From positions 18,127-82,126 of the forward strand of contig CAUZFZ010000026.1 of the NCBI GenBank assembly GCA_963579025.1: 64,000 nt of DNA, given 5' to 3'. Below are positions 32,323-41,884 of this stretch, one piece after another. This DNA comes from CAUZFZ01 sp963579025. Lineage in GTDB: Bacteria > Planctomycetota > Planctomycetia > Planctomycetales > Planctomycetaceae. The number at the start of each line of letters is the position of its first letter. The first letter of the stretch is position 1. The position numbers and the translations under genes are program-made. The notes below the pieces were generated by a model. The model made no database searches. It worked only from the letters and a program-made list of their open reading frames with translations, and was not told the DNA's origin.

Positions 32323-33195
32323 ATGGACCTGACGTCTGCTGTCCGGTTGAGCTGCCTGCTGGAAGCATCGGCCCGAAAAGCCGGTAACGTGCATCCCGAG
32401 GCTCGCTTCGAGCACCTGACGTACGATGACTTCGTCAGATCGGGGCAGGCGGTGGCCCCCGTTCTTTCGCTGGCCGCAAGTCGAGGGGTTGGCTCGACGA
32501 TTCTGGAAGCAGTTCACGCCACGCGAAGTGTCTGCGCGTACAACACGAATCTGGGAATCGTACTTCTACTGGCACCACTTGCTGCTGTGCCCGTGAACTG
32601 TCGCATAGCGGATGGCATCGAGAACGTTCTCAAGAATTTGACCTGCGCTGATGCCGATGCCGTGTACGAAGCTATCCGTGTTGCAGCGCCCCGCGGGCTG
32701 GGCGATGCCGAGGTTGGAGACGTCAACGTCGTACCGACCGGTAATCTGGTCGAAGTCATGACGCTGGCAGCCGACCGCGACCTGATCGCGGCTCAATATG
32801 CGACGCGCTTCTCCCTGGTGATTGAGTCGGCATCACGATTGGCGCGTCTGACTCTGTTTCCGGATTCCTGGGAGTCAGCCATTGTGCAATTACAGCTCGA
32901 GCTGATGTCCAGACACCCGGACACGGATATCTCACGGAAATGCGGGCTGGCTGAAGCCGTTGAATCGGCAGATCGTGCACGGGAAGTGCTGGACGCGGGT
33001 TATCCCGCAAACGTCGACAGCCTGCAGAGATTTTCGGAGTTCGATGCCTGGCTGCGGGAACTCGGCAGTCAGCGAAATCCTGGCACAACGGCCGATCTGA
33101 TCACCGCCAGCCTGTTTGTCGCGATTCGCGATCGGCTGATTGTTCCGCCAACGGAACATGCCGTCGTGCAGCACTGCAGGATTCCGAGTCCGTAG
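32323..33195 (+). CDS. Triphosphoribosyl-dephospho-CoA synthase (CitG/MdcB) family protein
   Basis: A 290-residue all-helical protein with CitG landmarks: RKAGNVHPEARFEHLTYDDF, ATRSVCAYNTNLGIVLLLAPLA and TPGNL-like VPTGNLVEVMTLAADRDLIAAQYAT. Classical CitG makes the prosthetic-group precursor of citrate or malonate lyases, but no lyase genes are in this window. Planctomycete and archaeal homologues are thought to act in other cofactor pathways, so the precise substrate is open. It lies 47 bases after the phosphatase on the same strand. Confidence 0.85.
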   Translation: MDLTSAVRLSCLLEASARKAGNVHPEARFEHLTYDDFVRSGQAVAPVLSLAASRGVGSTILEAVHATRSVCAYNTNLGIVLLLAPLAAVPVNCRIADGIENVLKNLTCADADAVYEAIRVAAPRGLGDAEVGDVNVVPTGNLVEVMTLAADRDLIAAQYATRFSLVIESASRLARLTLFPDSWESAIVQLQLELMSRHPDTDISRKCGLAEAVESADRAREVLDAGYPANVDSLQRFSEFDAWLRELGSQRNPGTTADLITASLFVAIRDRLIVPPTEHAVVQHCRIPSP

Positions 33196-33751
33196 GACCC
33201 TCGAACCGGAATTCGACCGACATATTGTCGCTGGCGTTTCGCAGTGAATATCGAATGTCGAACAAGGAATTTCGAATAATGAAGTGCTTCACTTCGGACT
33301 TCGACATTCCATGTTCGAAATTCGAAATTCGTGCCGCCAGACATTGGCTTCCGAGTGGGTCTCGGAATCCGCATCGGCCCTTGACTCTACCTGCCTGCCA
33401 TTTGTCGAGGCCGAATCACATTCGTCCGCATGCGACACGCCTCTTGTCACACTGGGAAGAGCGGAAAAGCTGTCCGGGTTGTATCGATTGTAGTTTCGTC
33501 GTTTACGGAATTGGCAGCAGCACCGATCCAGGCGTCAAAACCTGCCCCCCACTCGGACGATAAGAGGTTCTGCGTGATTCGGTTGTGCCATCCGTACAGA
33601 GTACGACGGTCGGCCGGTTCAGAACAGTTTGACTCAACGGTGGTATTGCATCGGTTGGTTCGATGCGAACCCGCCTTCGTCACGACGTTTTCGACGAAGA
33701 TCCGGCCACAGACCCACCAGCCACATTCAACGGACTGTCAGGGGGATAGCA
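33196..33751. other. Spacer with TTCGAAATTCG-type repeats
   Basis: No gene was recognised in this 556-base spacer. Between 33243 and 33343 a low-complexity block rich in TCGAA, AATTTCG and TTCGAAATTCG forms imperfect inverted repeats (GGAATTTCGAA on the left, TTCGAAATTCG on the right) around a CACTTCGGAC core. Such blocks look like intergenic repeats; nothing suggests a protein. The promoter of the exported Ala/Pro-rich protein is likely in the last 100 bases. Confidence 0.45.
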
Positions 33752-35935
33752 GTGAGAATCGAATTCTCTGCAAAAGCGTGGATGCTGAGCGTGGCGACTG
33801 GTCTGGCATGTGTGCCAACACTGGAGGCCGAGGCATGGCCGACCGCCGCTGAAACCAAGGCTGTGATTACGGCCCACGCCGAAGAGGCAGCCACACCAAA
33901 GAAGGCCACGAGCAAGCGCCCGGGCTCCTTCCTGTCACGTATCTTCAATCGCACAGAACCTGCGGTGACTAAGGCGAAGCCGTACGATCCGCTTGAGGTG
34001 TCTGTCACAGTCGGGCCGGCATCCGCCCCGAACAAGAAAGTCGCACAGACGGGTCAGGTCAAACACGTATCGGCTGGCAACTCGACGAATAGCACAGCGA
34101 AAGGCAGCGTTAAGACGGCAGCCCACTCGACGAACAGCGAACCCGGTCGACTGTCAGCACAAGCGACCACGGGAGACGCGATCAGTCAGTCGAAGCCGGC
34201 TCGGCAGAACTTCCTGTCGCGGCTGTTCAGTTCGAAGACAAAGAGTCAGCCTGCGGCCGGCCAGACCGCTGCAAAGGCAGCGAGGACGAAAAAGACGTTT
34301 GGAAAGCAGATCACAAAGAAGACTCCGGCCAGCCGCCCGAAGAGAACGGTCGCGTCGAGTCCCCCGAAGTCTCAAGCCTCGTCGAAGCCAACTGATGGCA
34401 AGAGCGAAGTGCAACGGCAACTTGAAGAAATGTACCGTCGCAACGGTCGGCAGATGCCTTCCTTCCTGGACGGAGCAAACAAGGTCGCCGACCCGTCGCC
34501 CCGGAAGAAGGCGCCATCCGCCCCGGTGAAGTCGACCGTTGAAGTTGCAGACGCAAAATCCAACTCAGCTCCTCCGATCACGCAGCCGCAGGCCCAGCAA
34601 AAAACGCAACAGGTCGCGGCGAAAGGTGAGACCAACAAGGCGTCTCAAATTTCGACGACAACTTCGGAAGGCGCTGAAGCGAAGAAAGACTCAACGATTC
34701 GCCAGGTCGCCGGGCCGCTGTCGCGGTTCTTTGGTCGGCTGCGTGGCAGCCGGAACCCCAATGACGAACGTCCGAAGCACGTCGAGCGGATGTCGCCAGC
34801 GGATCGCGCCGCTCAGCAGCGGTTGCATCAGGGCCAGACTCCGGAGCGGGAGTACCTGCCCCGGAATCCGGAACCGATCGCGCCAATCGGGATCATCCCG
34901 CCAGCACCGGCAGCCGCCGTGGAACCAGTGGCACCGGTCCTCAACAAACCCGAGATCAAAAAACCGCCGACCCTGATTTCGGAAACGCCCGATGCCATTC
35001 CGGCGAAGGCTGTTCCAGAACTTGCTCCGGCCGAGGCTGTTCCAGAAGTTGCTCCGGCCGAGGCCGTTCCTGAACTTGCTCCACCGAATCCTGAAGTTGC
35101 TCAACCGAATCCTGAACTTGCTTCACCGAAACTGCCGGAATTCTCACCGGCCGTTGAGCTGCCAAAAGAGAGTGCCCCGAAACTGACTGACGCTCCTGCG
35201 GTGGCCCCAACGGAAGTGCCGGCTGATTCCCCAGATGCCCCAATAGCAGCTCCGGCAGCGGCCGGTCAGGATCCTTTCGAGGATGCTCTTAATAAGGCAT
35301 TCCCCGAAGTGTCGGAAACTGAAGCAGACGCCCCGGCGCCAATGCCGGCAGACGCCCCGTTCACGGAGCTGAAGCCGCAGGAAGAGCCGCAGGCGGAAGC
35401 GGCAGAAGTACCTGAAGCGACGGTCGCACCAGAAGTGGCTCCCGACGAAGCTCCGCTGCTGCCGGAACCGAAGGAGTTCTCGGGAGCGGCCGATGCGAAA
35501 CCGGCATCGGATCAGCTTCCGGAGATCAAGGCGGCCGAAAAACCCGCTCCGAAAGATGAGCATGAAGACAAGCTGAACAAGATTGCTGAGCGGACCGAGC
35601 TGATGGGTCTGAAGGGGTTCTGCCCGGTCGTGCTGCGGGACGAGCGAGACCTGCGTGACGCGTCCCCGATGTTCAACAGCGAGTTTGAGGGGCAGAAATA
35701 CAACTTCTCGTCGGACGAAGCCCGCAAGAAGTTTGAGGCAAACCCAGCGGCCTACGCTCCGGCGGCCGGTGGCAGGGACGTTGTCCTCTCCAGCGACGAA
35801 AAGAACGACGCTGAAGGCACACTGGGCAATGCCGTGTGGTTCAAGGATCGGCTGTATCTCTTCAGCTCGAAGGACACGCTTGAGATGTTTGTCATCTCAC
35901 CGGCGAAGTACTCAATCCAGGACAGCAAAGAATAG
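33752..35935 (+). CDS. Exported Lys/Ala/Pro-rich protein with a C-terminal YHS-like domain
   Basis: A 727-residue protein. A GTG start at 33752 is backed by GGGGGA five bases upstream and gives a weak signal peptide (AKAWMLSVATGLACVPTLEAEA). Residues 30-430 are basic and low complexity (Ala, Lys, Ser, Thr). Residues about 430-620 are Pro/Glu/Ala rich with tandem EAVPELAPA units. The C terminus (about 640-727) contains GFCPVVLRDERDLRD...EFEGQKYNFSSDEARKKFEANPAAYAP, a YHS-like metal-binding domain, with a second half-copy (AVWFKDRLYLFSSKDTLEMFVISPAKY). The body may span the envelope or bind DNA or polyanions by its basic part. No known protein name. Confidence 0.75.
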   Translation: MRIEFSAKAWMLSVATGLACVPTLEAEAWPTAAETKAVITAHAEEAATPKKATSKRPGSFLSRIFNRTEPAVTKAKPYDPLEVSVTVGPASAPNKKVAQTGQVKHVSAGNSTNSTAKGSVKTAAHSTNSEPGRLSAQATTGDAISQSKPARQNFLSRLFSSKTKSQPAAGQTAAKAARTKKTFGKQITKKTPASRPKRTVASSPPKSQASSKPTDGKSEVQRQLEEMYRRNGRQMPSFLDGANKVADPSPRKKAPSAPVKSTVEVADAKSNSAPPITQPQAQQKTQQVAAKGETNKASQISTTTSEGAEAKKDSTIRQVAGPLSRFFGRLRGSRNPNDERPKHVERMSPADRAAQQRLHQGQTPEREYLPRNPEPIAPIGIIPPAPAAAVEPVAPVLNKPEIKKPPTLISETPDAIPAKAVPELAPAEAVPEVAPAEAVPELAPPNPEVAQPNPELASPKLPEFSPAVELPKESAPKLTDAPAVAPTEVPADSPDAPIAAPAAAGQDPFEDALNKAFPEVSETEADAPAPMPADAPFTELKPQEEPQAEAAEVPEATVAPEVAPDEAPLLPEPKEFSGAADAKPASDQLPEIKAAEKPAPKDEHEDKLNKIAERTELMGLKGFCPVVLRDERDLRDASPMFNSEFEGQKYNFSSDEARKKFEANPAAYAPAAGGRDVVLSSDEKNDAEGTLGNAVWFKDRLYLFSSKDTLEMFVISPAKYSIQDSKE

Positions 35936-35956
35936 TCTGAATTCGATTCGTTCAAG

Positions 35957-35994
35957 ACGCCCTCGCCAGAGACTTTCTGGCGGGGGCGTTTTTG
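35957..35994 (+). terminator. Rho-independent terminator
   Basis: Stem ACGCCCTCGCCAGA (35957-35970) pairs with 35976-35989 around the loop GACTT, with one G-U pair, followed by a run of five T. This is a strong intrinsic terminator 21 bases after the exported protein's stop. The reverse orientation lacks an equal T tract, so it mainly serves the plus strand. Confidence 0.9.
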
Positions 35995-36078
35995 CTTTCA
36001 TGGATGGAGTAACCCATGTGAACCCGAAATCTCCGCCTGCTGATCTCGAAGCGCTGTATCCCGGAACGGAGACGACAT

Positions 36079-37560
36079 TCAGGATGCGGCGACGGCCTGA
36101 GTCGCTTCCACGAGTTCGTGTACCTCGTCCAGGAGTGCAGCTTCGCTGGGATCGACACTGGCGTCGACGTCCTGCCTGTCCAGGTCCAGCTTATTGAGAC
36201 CGTTAAACGCGGCGATCTTGTAGCACTCGGCCATCGTCGGGTAGTTGAAGACGGCGTCCCGGAAGTACTCCATCGTTCCGTCGAAGTGCATCACGGCCTG
36301 GCCGATGTGGATGATCTCGGTGGCTGATTCGCCAATGCAGTGGATGCCCAGAATGCGATGCGTGTGTCTGTGGAACAACAGCTTCAGCATTCCCATCAAT
36401 TCGCCGGAGATCTGTCCGCGGGCCAGTTCCCGGAATCGCGCCACACCGACTTCGTACGGAACCTTGTTCTTCGTAAGCGTTTCTTCGCTGTCCCCGACCA
36501 TCGAGATTTCCGGGATCGTGAACAGGCCGTACGGCATCAAGCCGAACTCTGCCTCGGGTTGACCAAACGCGTGCGCGACCGCCTGGCGGCCCTGAACTTT
36601 CGACGCACTCGCCAGAGCCGGAAACCCGACAACGTCGCCCACTGCGTAGATGTGGGGCACGTCGGTCTGAAACTGCTCGCTGCAGCCGATGCGGCCTCTG
36701 GAATCGGGTTCAAGACCCGCAGCCGGCAGGTCCAGATCATCGGTATCGCCACGTCGACCGACGGCCATCAGAACAGTCTCAGCAATCAGTCGCTTGCCGC
36801 TTTCCAGTTCTATGGCTGTCCGGTCATTCGACATCGTGTTGATATTCACGACGTCCTCACCGAGCCGGAAGACCATGCCGATCGAACGGCCGTGATACAG
36901 CAACGTATCGATGATCTCCCGGTCGCAGAACGAGAGCAGACGCTCACGGCCATCGACCACGGTGACCCGTACTCCCAGCGTGGCAAACATGATCCCGTAC
37001 TCGAGGCCAATCACGCCGCCTCCCACAACGATCATTGACCTGGGCACGCGGTCAATCTGCAGTATTTGATCCGAATCGAAAACGTGTTGCCCGTCGAAGG
37101 GGATTCCTTCCGGGTGCTCGGGTCGAGTTCCGGCGGCAATCAAGACTCGATCCGTTTCAAGCACGTTACGCCCTGATTCGCCGATGACCTCGATGGAATT
37201 TGGCCCGAGAAATTTCGCCTGACCAGAGAACATGTCGATTCCGTTGCGGTCGAGCTGATCTTCGATGACGCCCATTTCATGCAACGCGACAGATTCAACC
37301 TTGCGCTGCAGGTCTTTCATTCGAACGTGCCGTTTTTGTCGATAGCGCTCGCCGTAGACATCCCGGTGTCGGTACCCGGACAGATGCATGATGGCTTCAC
37401 GCATCGTTTTGGACGGGATCGTCCCGGTGTGCAGGCAGTTTCCACCGATCTGGCTGGAACGTCGCTCAACGATGGCCACGCGCTTATTCAGCTTCGATGC
37501 CGCGATGGCACCTTTCTGGCCGGCCGGCCCGCTTCCGATGACAACGAGGTCGTATTGCAT
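36079..37560 (-). CDS. sthA: Soluble NAD(P) transhydrogenase (Si-specific)
   Basis: A 493-residue flavoprotein of the pyridine nucleotide-disulfide oxidoreductase family. The FAD site is LVVIGSGPAGQKGA, and GGNCLHTGTIPSK keeps C42 but has T47 in place of the second redox Cys, the mark of SthA rather than lipoamide dehydrogenase. The NAD site is IVVGGGVIGLEYG and the second FAD motif is IYAVGDVVGFP. It moves reducing equivalents between NADPH and NADH in the cytosol. The C terminus has a short acidic extension. It is monocistronic and convergent with the preceding gene. Confidence 0.93.
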   Translation of the reverse strand: MQYDLVVIGSGPAGQKGAIAASKLNKRVAIVERRSSQIGGNCLHTGTIPSKTMREAIMHLSGYRHRDVYGERYRQKRHVRMKDLQRKVESVALHEMGVIEDQLDRNGIDMFSGQAKFLGPNSIEVIGESGRNVLETDRVLIAAGTRPEHPEGIPFDGQHVFDSDQILQIDRVPRSMIVVGGGVIGLEYGIMFATLGVRVTVVDGRERLLSFCDREIIDTLLYHGRSIGMVFRLGEDVVNINTMSNDRTAIELESGKRLIAETVLMAVGRRGDTDDLDLPAAGLEPDSRGRIGCSEQFQTDVPHIYAVGDVVGFPALASASKVQGRQAVAHAFGQPEAEFGLMPYGLFTIPEISMVGDSEETLTKNKVPYEVGVARFRELARGQISGELMGMLKLLFHRHTHRILGIHCIGESATEIIHIGQAVMHFDGTMEYFRDAVFNYPTMAECYKIAAFNGLNKLDLDRQDVDASVDPSEAALLDEVHELVEATQAVAAS

Positions 37561-37998
37561 GGTCGATGGCTCTGAACAGGAGAGTTGAATCTCCCCACAG
37601 ACTGCCAGCGCCGGCGCGTCGTGACGTTCAGACCTGACCTGACGATTCCTGAAATTGGGAACGAGTCGCAGAGTCTGACGATTGTGATTCCTCGACGCGT
37701 TTGGGGGCGGACATTTAACGCAGCTGCGGGGGGAAACACCGCGGATGGCAGCAGGCCGCCTCGAATCCAGGAATCGGGGGCGGACCAGCCGCAGGCAGGA
37801 GATCCGGAAGATCCGCCGTCCCGTTTCCCGAGACCCTGGACCACCTCACAGCTCAGGTTGACCGAAAGCCGCCGCGAGTCGCTGTAGGCGACGTTACTTC
37901 TTCACGGACACAGAACACTGCAGCTCCGGCAAGACCGCATTGACGTTCACACAACGGTCGGTCGTCACGACTCCCTTTTTTGAGACGGGATACGAGAA
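37561..37998. other. Spacer without a recognised gene
   Basis: This 438-base region lies between divergent sthA and the first SPFH gene, so it should hold both promoters. I see no convincing ORF, hairpin terminator or repeat. A G-rich tract occurs around 37725-37800. The sequence just before 37999 (GGGATACGAGAA) offers only a weak ribosome-binding site. Confidence 0.4.
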
Positions 37999-39681
37999 AT
38001 GGCAGACGAACCCCCCTTCTTTGAATCCGACTCGGGTCTACATTCCGCACCTCGCCGCCGTCACTTCAGACGGAACCGCGGCCGCAACGCTGGCTGGTCA
38101 GTCTTCGGCATCTTCGGACTGATCGTGCTCTGCATGGTCATCTACCACAACTGCCGAATCGACGTTGGCACCGGTGAGATGGCAGTTCTCACTCGGAAGA
38201 CAGGCATCGATCTGAGTAACACAGACGAGATTGCAATGTCGCTCCGATACAAGGGCGTGCAGAGCGTCGTGCTTACTGAGGGTCGTTACTTCCAGAATCC
38301 GTTTGAGGAAGGCCCGCGGTTCTTCAATCCCTACGACTGGGACTGGGACGTCATTCCGCAGACGGTCATCCCGCAGGGCAAGATGGGAGTTCTGGTCGCC
38401 CTGACTGGCGATGACCTCGATTACGGTCAGTTCCTGGGTGAGGTCGACGCCCATGGCACGCCGCTCAAGAAAGGCATCATTCCCGCCGTCCTCAACCCCG
38501 GCCGTTACGCGATCAACCCCTATCTATTTGCCGTGCAGATTTACGAACCGGTCACGATCGAAGCGGGCTTCCGGGGCGTTGTCACGAATCTCTCAGGTCC
38601 CGTCCCCGAGGACCCCAATCGATTGCTGGCCGTGGAAGGGCAGCGCGGCGTCCAGGAAGCACTGCTTAGCGAGGGAACTCACTATGTGAATCCCTACGTG
38701 CGCCGTGTCAGCAAAGTGGACTGCCGCAGTCAGCGATTCAACCTGGCAATCAAGAAGGACATGGGCTTCCCGTCGAAGGACGGGTTCTGGGTCTCGCTGG
38801 ACGGTCGCATTCAGTTCCGCGTCAACCCGGAGAAGGCCGCCGAGGTCTACGTAATCTACAACGAATCCGTAAACGGCGACGAGATCGATGAAGAGATCAT
38901 CCGCAAGGTGATCATGCCCAACGCACGCAGCTTCTGTCGTCTGGAGGGCTCGAACAAACTCGGCAAAGACTTCATCGAAGGCGAAACGCGTATGGTCTTC
39001 GAGAAGAACTTTCAGCAGGCGATGGTGACTGCCTGTGAGCCGCTGGGAATTGAAATCCAGGAGGCACTCATCACGCAGATTCGCCCACCAGAGCAGATCG
39101 CGCAGCCGATCATGGAACGCGAGAATGCCCGGCTTGACGAGCAGAAGTACCAGTCGCAGATTGCACAGCAGGAAGTCGAACAGTCACTCGCCGAACAGAA
39201 TGCACTGGTCAAACAGGCGCCGGCTCTGATTGATGTCGAACGCAAAATCGTCCGTCTGGTGACTGAGGCTCAACAGGAACAGGACGTTGCAGTCACAAAA
39301 GCGAACGAACACCTGGAGGTCGCCAAACTGAAACTCGAAGCGGCGAAGGATCAGGCCGAAGCGATTCTGGCTCGAGGCCGTGCGACCGCTGATGTGATTG
39401 GTTACGAAAACATGGCCGATGCAGCCGGCTGGAGGCGAGCTGTTGAGGCATTCGACGGCGACGGACTCGAGTACGCCCGATTCGTCTTCTACCAGAAGCT
39501 GGCGCCGGCCTATCGCAGCATCATGACCAATACCGCGGACAGCCCGATCATGCGGATGTTCGAGGTGATGGGGCAAAAGCCCGAGGCACCGGTTCGCAAG
39601 CTTGATCAGCGGGCTGTCAGCACGGAAGCCGCGGCTATCACAACACCTGCCAGCGCCAGAATTCCAGGCACGCCTGAGTAG
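37999..39681 (+). CDS. SPFH/band 7 (flotillin/HflK-like) membrane protein
   Basis: A 560-residue protein. A basic N terminus precedes one membrane span (about 33-50, VFGIFGLIVLCMVIYH). An SPFH region follows (GEMAVLTRKTG, LTEGRYFQNPFE, GFRGVVTNLSG, SLDGRIQFRVNPEKA), then a long Glu/Gln/Ala-rich coiled coil (about 350-480, ARLDEQKYQSQIAQQEVEQS). SPFH proteins oligomerise into large membrane cages that organise microdomains or guard proteases. It pairs with a second SPFH gene 71 bases downstream, resembling an HflK/HflC-style heteromeric pair but with longer proteins. A membrane-anchored, periplasm-facing cage is inferred. Confidence 0.88.
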   Translation: MADEPPFFESDSGLHSAPRRRHFRRNRGRNAGWSVFGIFGLIVLCMVIYHNCRIDVGTGEMAVLTRKTGIDLSNTDEIAMSLRYKGVQSVVLTEGRYFQNPFEEGPRFFNPYDWDWDVIPQTVIPQGKMGVLVALTGDDLDYGQFLGEVDAHGTPLKKGIIPAVLNPGRYAINPYLFAVQIYEPVTIEAGFRGVVTNLSGPVPEDPNRLLAVEGQRGVQEALLSEGTHYVNPYVRRVSKVDCRSQRFNLAIKKDMGFPSKDGFWVSLDGRIQFRVNPEKAAEVYVIYNESVNGDEIDEEIIRKVIMPNARSFCRLEGSNKLGKDFIEGETRMVFEKNFQQAMVTACEPLGIEIQEALITQIRPPEQIAQPIMERENARLDEQKYQSQIAQQEVEQSLAEQNALVKQAPALIDVERKIVRLVTEAQQEQDVAVTKANEHLEVAKLKLEAAKDQAEAILARGRATADVIGYENMADAAGWRRAVEAFDGDGLEYARFVFYQKLAPAYRSIMTNTADSPIMRMFEVMGQKPEAPVRKLDQRAVSTEAAAITTPASARIPGTPE

Positions 39682-39752
39682 CACTCGATGCCGCTTTCAT
39701 CCTGGCAACAGGTTCAAATCAGACACCAACACATCATTCGGAGATAACGGAC

Positions 39753-41429
39753 ATGTCACTCAAACAACGCATCCCCGGTGGACCGTGGTCCCTGTTGGCC
39801 GTGGGAATTGTCTTCATCAGCCTGGGCGGCTGGCAGACGTTCGAATGGACCGTGAATTATCACTGGGTCCCCGAGGGCCACAGCATGCTGCTGCGATACA
39901 AGGGCCCGCCCCTGCCGATTCCCGGTCTCGGTGTCCGCCCCCCGGCCGAGAACGGCAAGTTTGCGACTATTGAAGACGGAAAACGCACGCCAAAGGAACT
40001 TGGCGTGGTCAAGCAGATGGTCGGGCCAGGTCGGCACTTCTACTGCCCGCTGTGGTGGGAATGTCGCATCCTTGAGGACACTGTCATCAAGCCGGGGGAA
40101 GTTGGCGTTGTCGTCAGCAAGATGGGCGCTGACCTGCCGGCTGGCGAGTACCTTGTCGATGGCGACTTGGACAGCACGCAATTCAAAGGCATTATTCGGA
40201 AGGTCCTGCCAGCCGGTCGCTATCGAATCAATCCTTACGCCTATGACGTCGAAACCGTCAAGCAGGAGACAATCGCCAGCAGGGACGGCAAGCAGGTCAA
40301 GCACGCTGGCTGGGTCGACATCCCGACCGGCTATGTCGGTGTCGTGACAAATCTGGCTGCGAATCCAATCACCAGACAACCCGCCGGTATCCAGACGAAT
40401 GTGCTGCCGCCAGGCATTTACCCGATCAACAGTCGTGAGCAGCAAATCGACATCGTCAACATTGGTTACCGCGAGTTGAGCATCATTGCGGACCTGCAGA
40501 CTGGCCCGGATGGCTTCGCGATGCACGAAAGCAGCGGCGAACCGATCATCGCGGACGGCGACAGCGGCATCGAGTTTCCATCCAACGACGGCTTCGACAT
40601 CCGCATGGATTTCACCGCGATCTGGGGCATCATGCCCGAGCAGGCTCCGGATGTGATTCGTAAGTTCGGCAACGTCGATGCGGTCGAGCAGAAAGTCGTC
40701 GACCCGCAGATTCAGAGTATCTGCCGCAACATGGGCTCGAGCCTGGGCGCGGTGGAACTTCTTGTCGGTGAATCGCGAACTCAGTTTCAGCAGGACACGT
40801 CCGCGCAGTTTCATGAAGTGCTGGAAGAAAAAGGGATCACCGTTTTGAATGGACTCGTCCGCCATATTTACATCCCTCAGCAAGTCCGCGAGCCAATTCA
40901 GCAGTCGAACATCGCGAAAGAACTGAAGCTGACTCGCGAACAGGATCAAATCACGGCTCAGACGGAAGCTCTGTTGCGTGAGGCCGAAGCCAGGGTTGAA
41001 CTGGCGACAGAAGAGGTGCTTGTCGAAACCGACAAGCTGGTCGCGGCCAAACTGGCGGAAGGCAGCAAGGAAGCGAAAGAGATTGAAGCCGGAACGCAGC
41101 AGAAGATCGCCGCCATCGACAAAGAGACTGCCGAGATCGAAGCCGAAGCCACTCGATTGCTTGGCCAGGCTCAAGCGGGAGCCCGCCAGATGGCAGAAGA
41201 AGCAAAGGCTGAGAAGTTTCAGCTTGCCGTGTCTTCCTTCGGATCGGGACAGGCCTACAACCAGTGGGTGTTCGCGACCGGACTGCCGGATGACATTCAG
41301 CTCAACATGCTGTACGCCGGCGAGGGCACTTTCTGGACGGACCTGTCAAAGTTCAGCGACGTTCTGATCGGCCGCCAGACCGACCGGGAAATCCGCGGGA
41401 AGTCCGGCAGGACCGCTTCCGGGAAATAG
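39753..41429 (+). CDS. SPFH/band 7 membrane protein, second of a pair
   Basis: A 558-residue protein with an N-terminal span (PWSLLAVGIVFISLGGWQTF), a segment unique to this copy (WVPEGHSMLLRYKGPPLPIP), two SPFH-like stretches (IKPGEVGVVVSKMGADLPAGEYLV and VDIPTGYVGVVTNLAA), and a coiled coil (about 395-500, EALLREAEARVELATEEVLVE) ending in a short structured tail (GSGQAYNQWVFATGLP). It is clearly homologous to the upstream protein. The two should assemble together. A strong hairpin terminator follows 28 bases after the stop, so the pair forms one transcription unit. Confidence 0.88.
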   Translation: MSLKQRIPGGPWSLLAVGIVFISLGGWQTFEWTVNYHWVPEGHSMLLRYKGPPLPIPGLGVRPPAENGKFATIEDGKRTPKELGVVKQMVGPGRHFYCPLWWECRILEDTVIKPGEVGVVVSKMGADLPAGEYLVDGDLDSTQFKGIIRKVLPAGRYRINPYAYDVETVKQETIASRDGKQVKHAGWVDIPTGYVGVVTNLAANPITRQPAGIQTNVLPPGIYPINSREQQIDIVNIGYRELSIIADLQTGPDGFAMHESSGEPIIADGDSGIEFPSNDGFDIRMDFTAIWGIMPEQAPDVIRKFGNVDAVEQKVVDPQIQSICRNMGSSLGAVELLVGESRTQFQQDTSAQFHEVLEEKGITVLNGLVRHIYIPQQVREPIQQSNIAKELKLTREQDQITAQTEALLREAEARVELATEEVLVETDKLVAAKLAEGSKEAKEIEAGTQQKIAAIDKETAEIEAEATRLLGQAQAGARQMAEEAKAEKFQLAVSSFGSGQAYNQWVFATGLPDDIQLNMLYAGEGTFWTDLSKFSDVLIGRQTDREIRGKSGRTASGK

Positions 41430-41457
41430 GTTCTGGCTGACGGGAGCGGGATCGACA

Positions 41458-41500
41458 AAGGGCAGATAGAATCAACTCCTGATCTATCTGCCCTTCTTTC
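41458..41500 (+). terminator. Hairpin terminator after the SPFH pair
   Basis: Perfect 13-bp stem AAGGGCAGATAGA (41458-41470) pairs with 41483-41495 across a 12-base loop, followed by CTTTC. The T run is short, so it is a moderate intrinsic terminator, but the stem is stable and correctly placed. Confidence 0.75.
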
Positions 41501-41516
41501 ATACCCCGGGATCAAT

Positions 41517-41729
41517 ATGCCGGATGTCAACTCGCAATCTGCCGCAACGTTGGTATGCGTCCTCGCCGCAGCCATCTATATTCTGCTGCGTCTCAGGCAG
41601 TTCGTATGCGGAACGGGCGTTGGTGGTTGCGGGGACTGTCCGAAGTCGACCTCGGCAAACGCATCGAAGAATGGCGAGCACCTGATTACAGAAGATCAGA
41701 TCACAGTGACAATTCACGACGATATTTAG
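41517..41729 (+). CDS. Small Cys-rich single-span membrane protein (FeoB-associated type)
   Basis: A 70-residue protein with one membrane span (AATLVCVLAAAIYILLRL) followed by a short Cys-rich loop (FVCGTGVGGCGDCPKST) and a polar tail. This layout matches the family of FeoB-associated Cys-rich membrane proteins, which may bind iron at the membrane. No FeoA or FeoB gene is nearby, so the link to iron import is inferred from sequence type only. It lies just after the SPFH terminator and just before the 41730 repeat. Confidence 0.65.
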   Translation: MPDVNSQSAATLVCVLAAAIYILLRLRQFVCGTGVGGCGDCPKSTSANASKNGEHLITEDQITVTIHDDI

Positions 41730-41859
41730 TTGGACAGCGCCACTTTGGACGACCATACAAGCCCGAAGCGCAAGCGAGTGAATCATTTACGGCTCGATTC
41801 ACTCGCTTGCGCTTCGGGCTTGTATTCTCGCCGATTCGTACCAAAGTAGCGCTGTCCAA
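41730..41859. repeat. Nested inverted repeat element
   Basis: Outer arms TTGGACAGCGCCACTTTGG (41730-41748) and its complement with one mismatch (41841-41859) enclose a perfect 29-bp inverted repeat (41756-41784 with 41796-41824) separated by 11 bases. It forms a long hairpin. The outer arms contain GTRG when read from inside (AAAGTAGCGC, AAAGTGGCGC). It has the form of a small non-autonomous mobile element and could stop transcription. No transposase is nearby. Confidence 0.85.
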
Positions 41860-41884
41860 TTAGAACATTCTCAGCATTGCATTT

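Noticed and set aside
39756..41174. 472-codon minus-strand frame opposite the second SPFH gene
   Set aside because: It mirrors codon bias of the real gene; the plus-strand product has clear SPFH and coiled-coil features.
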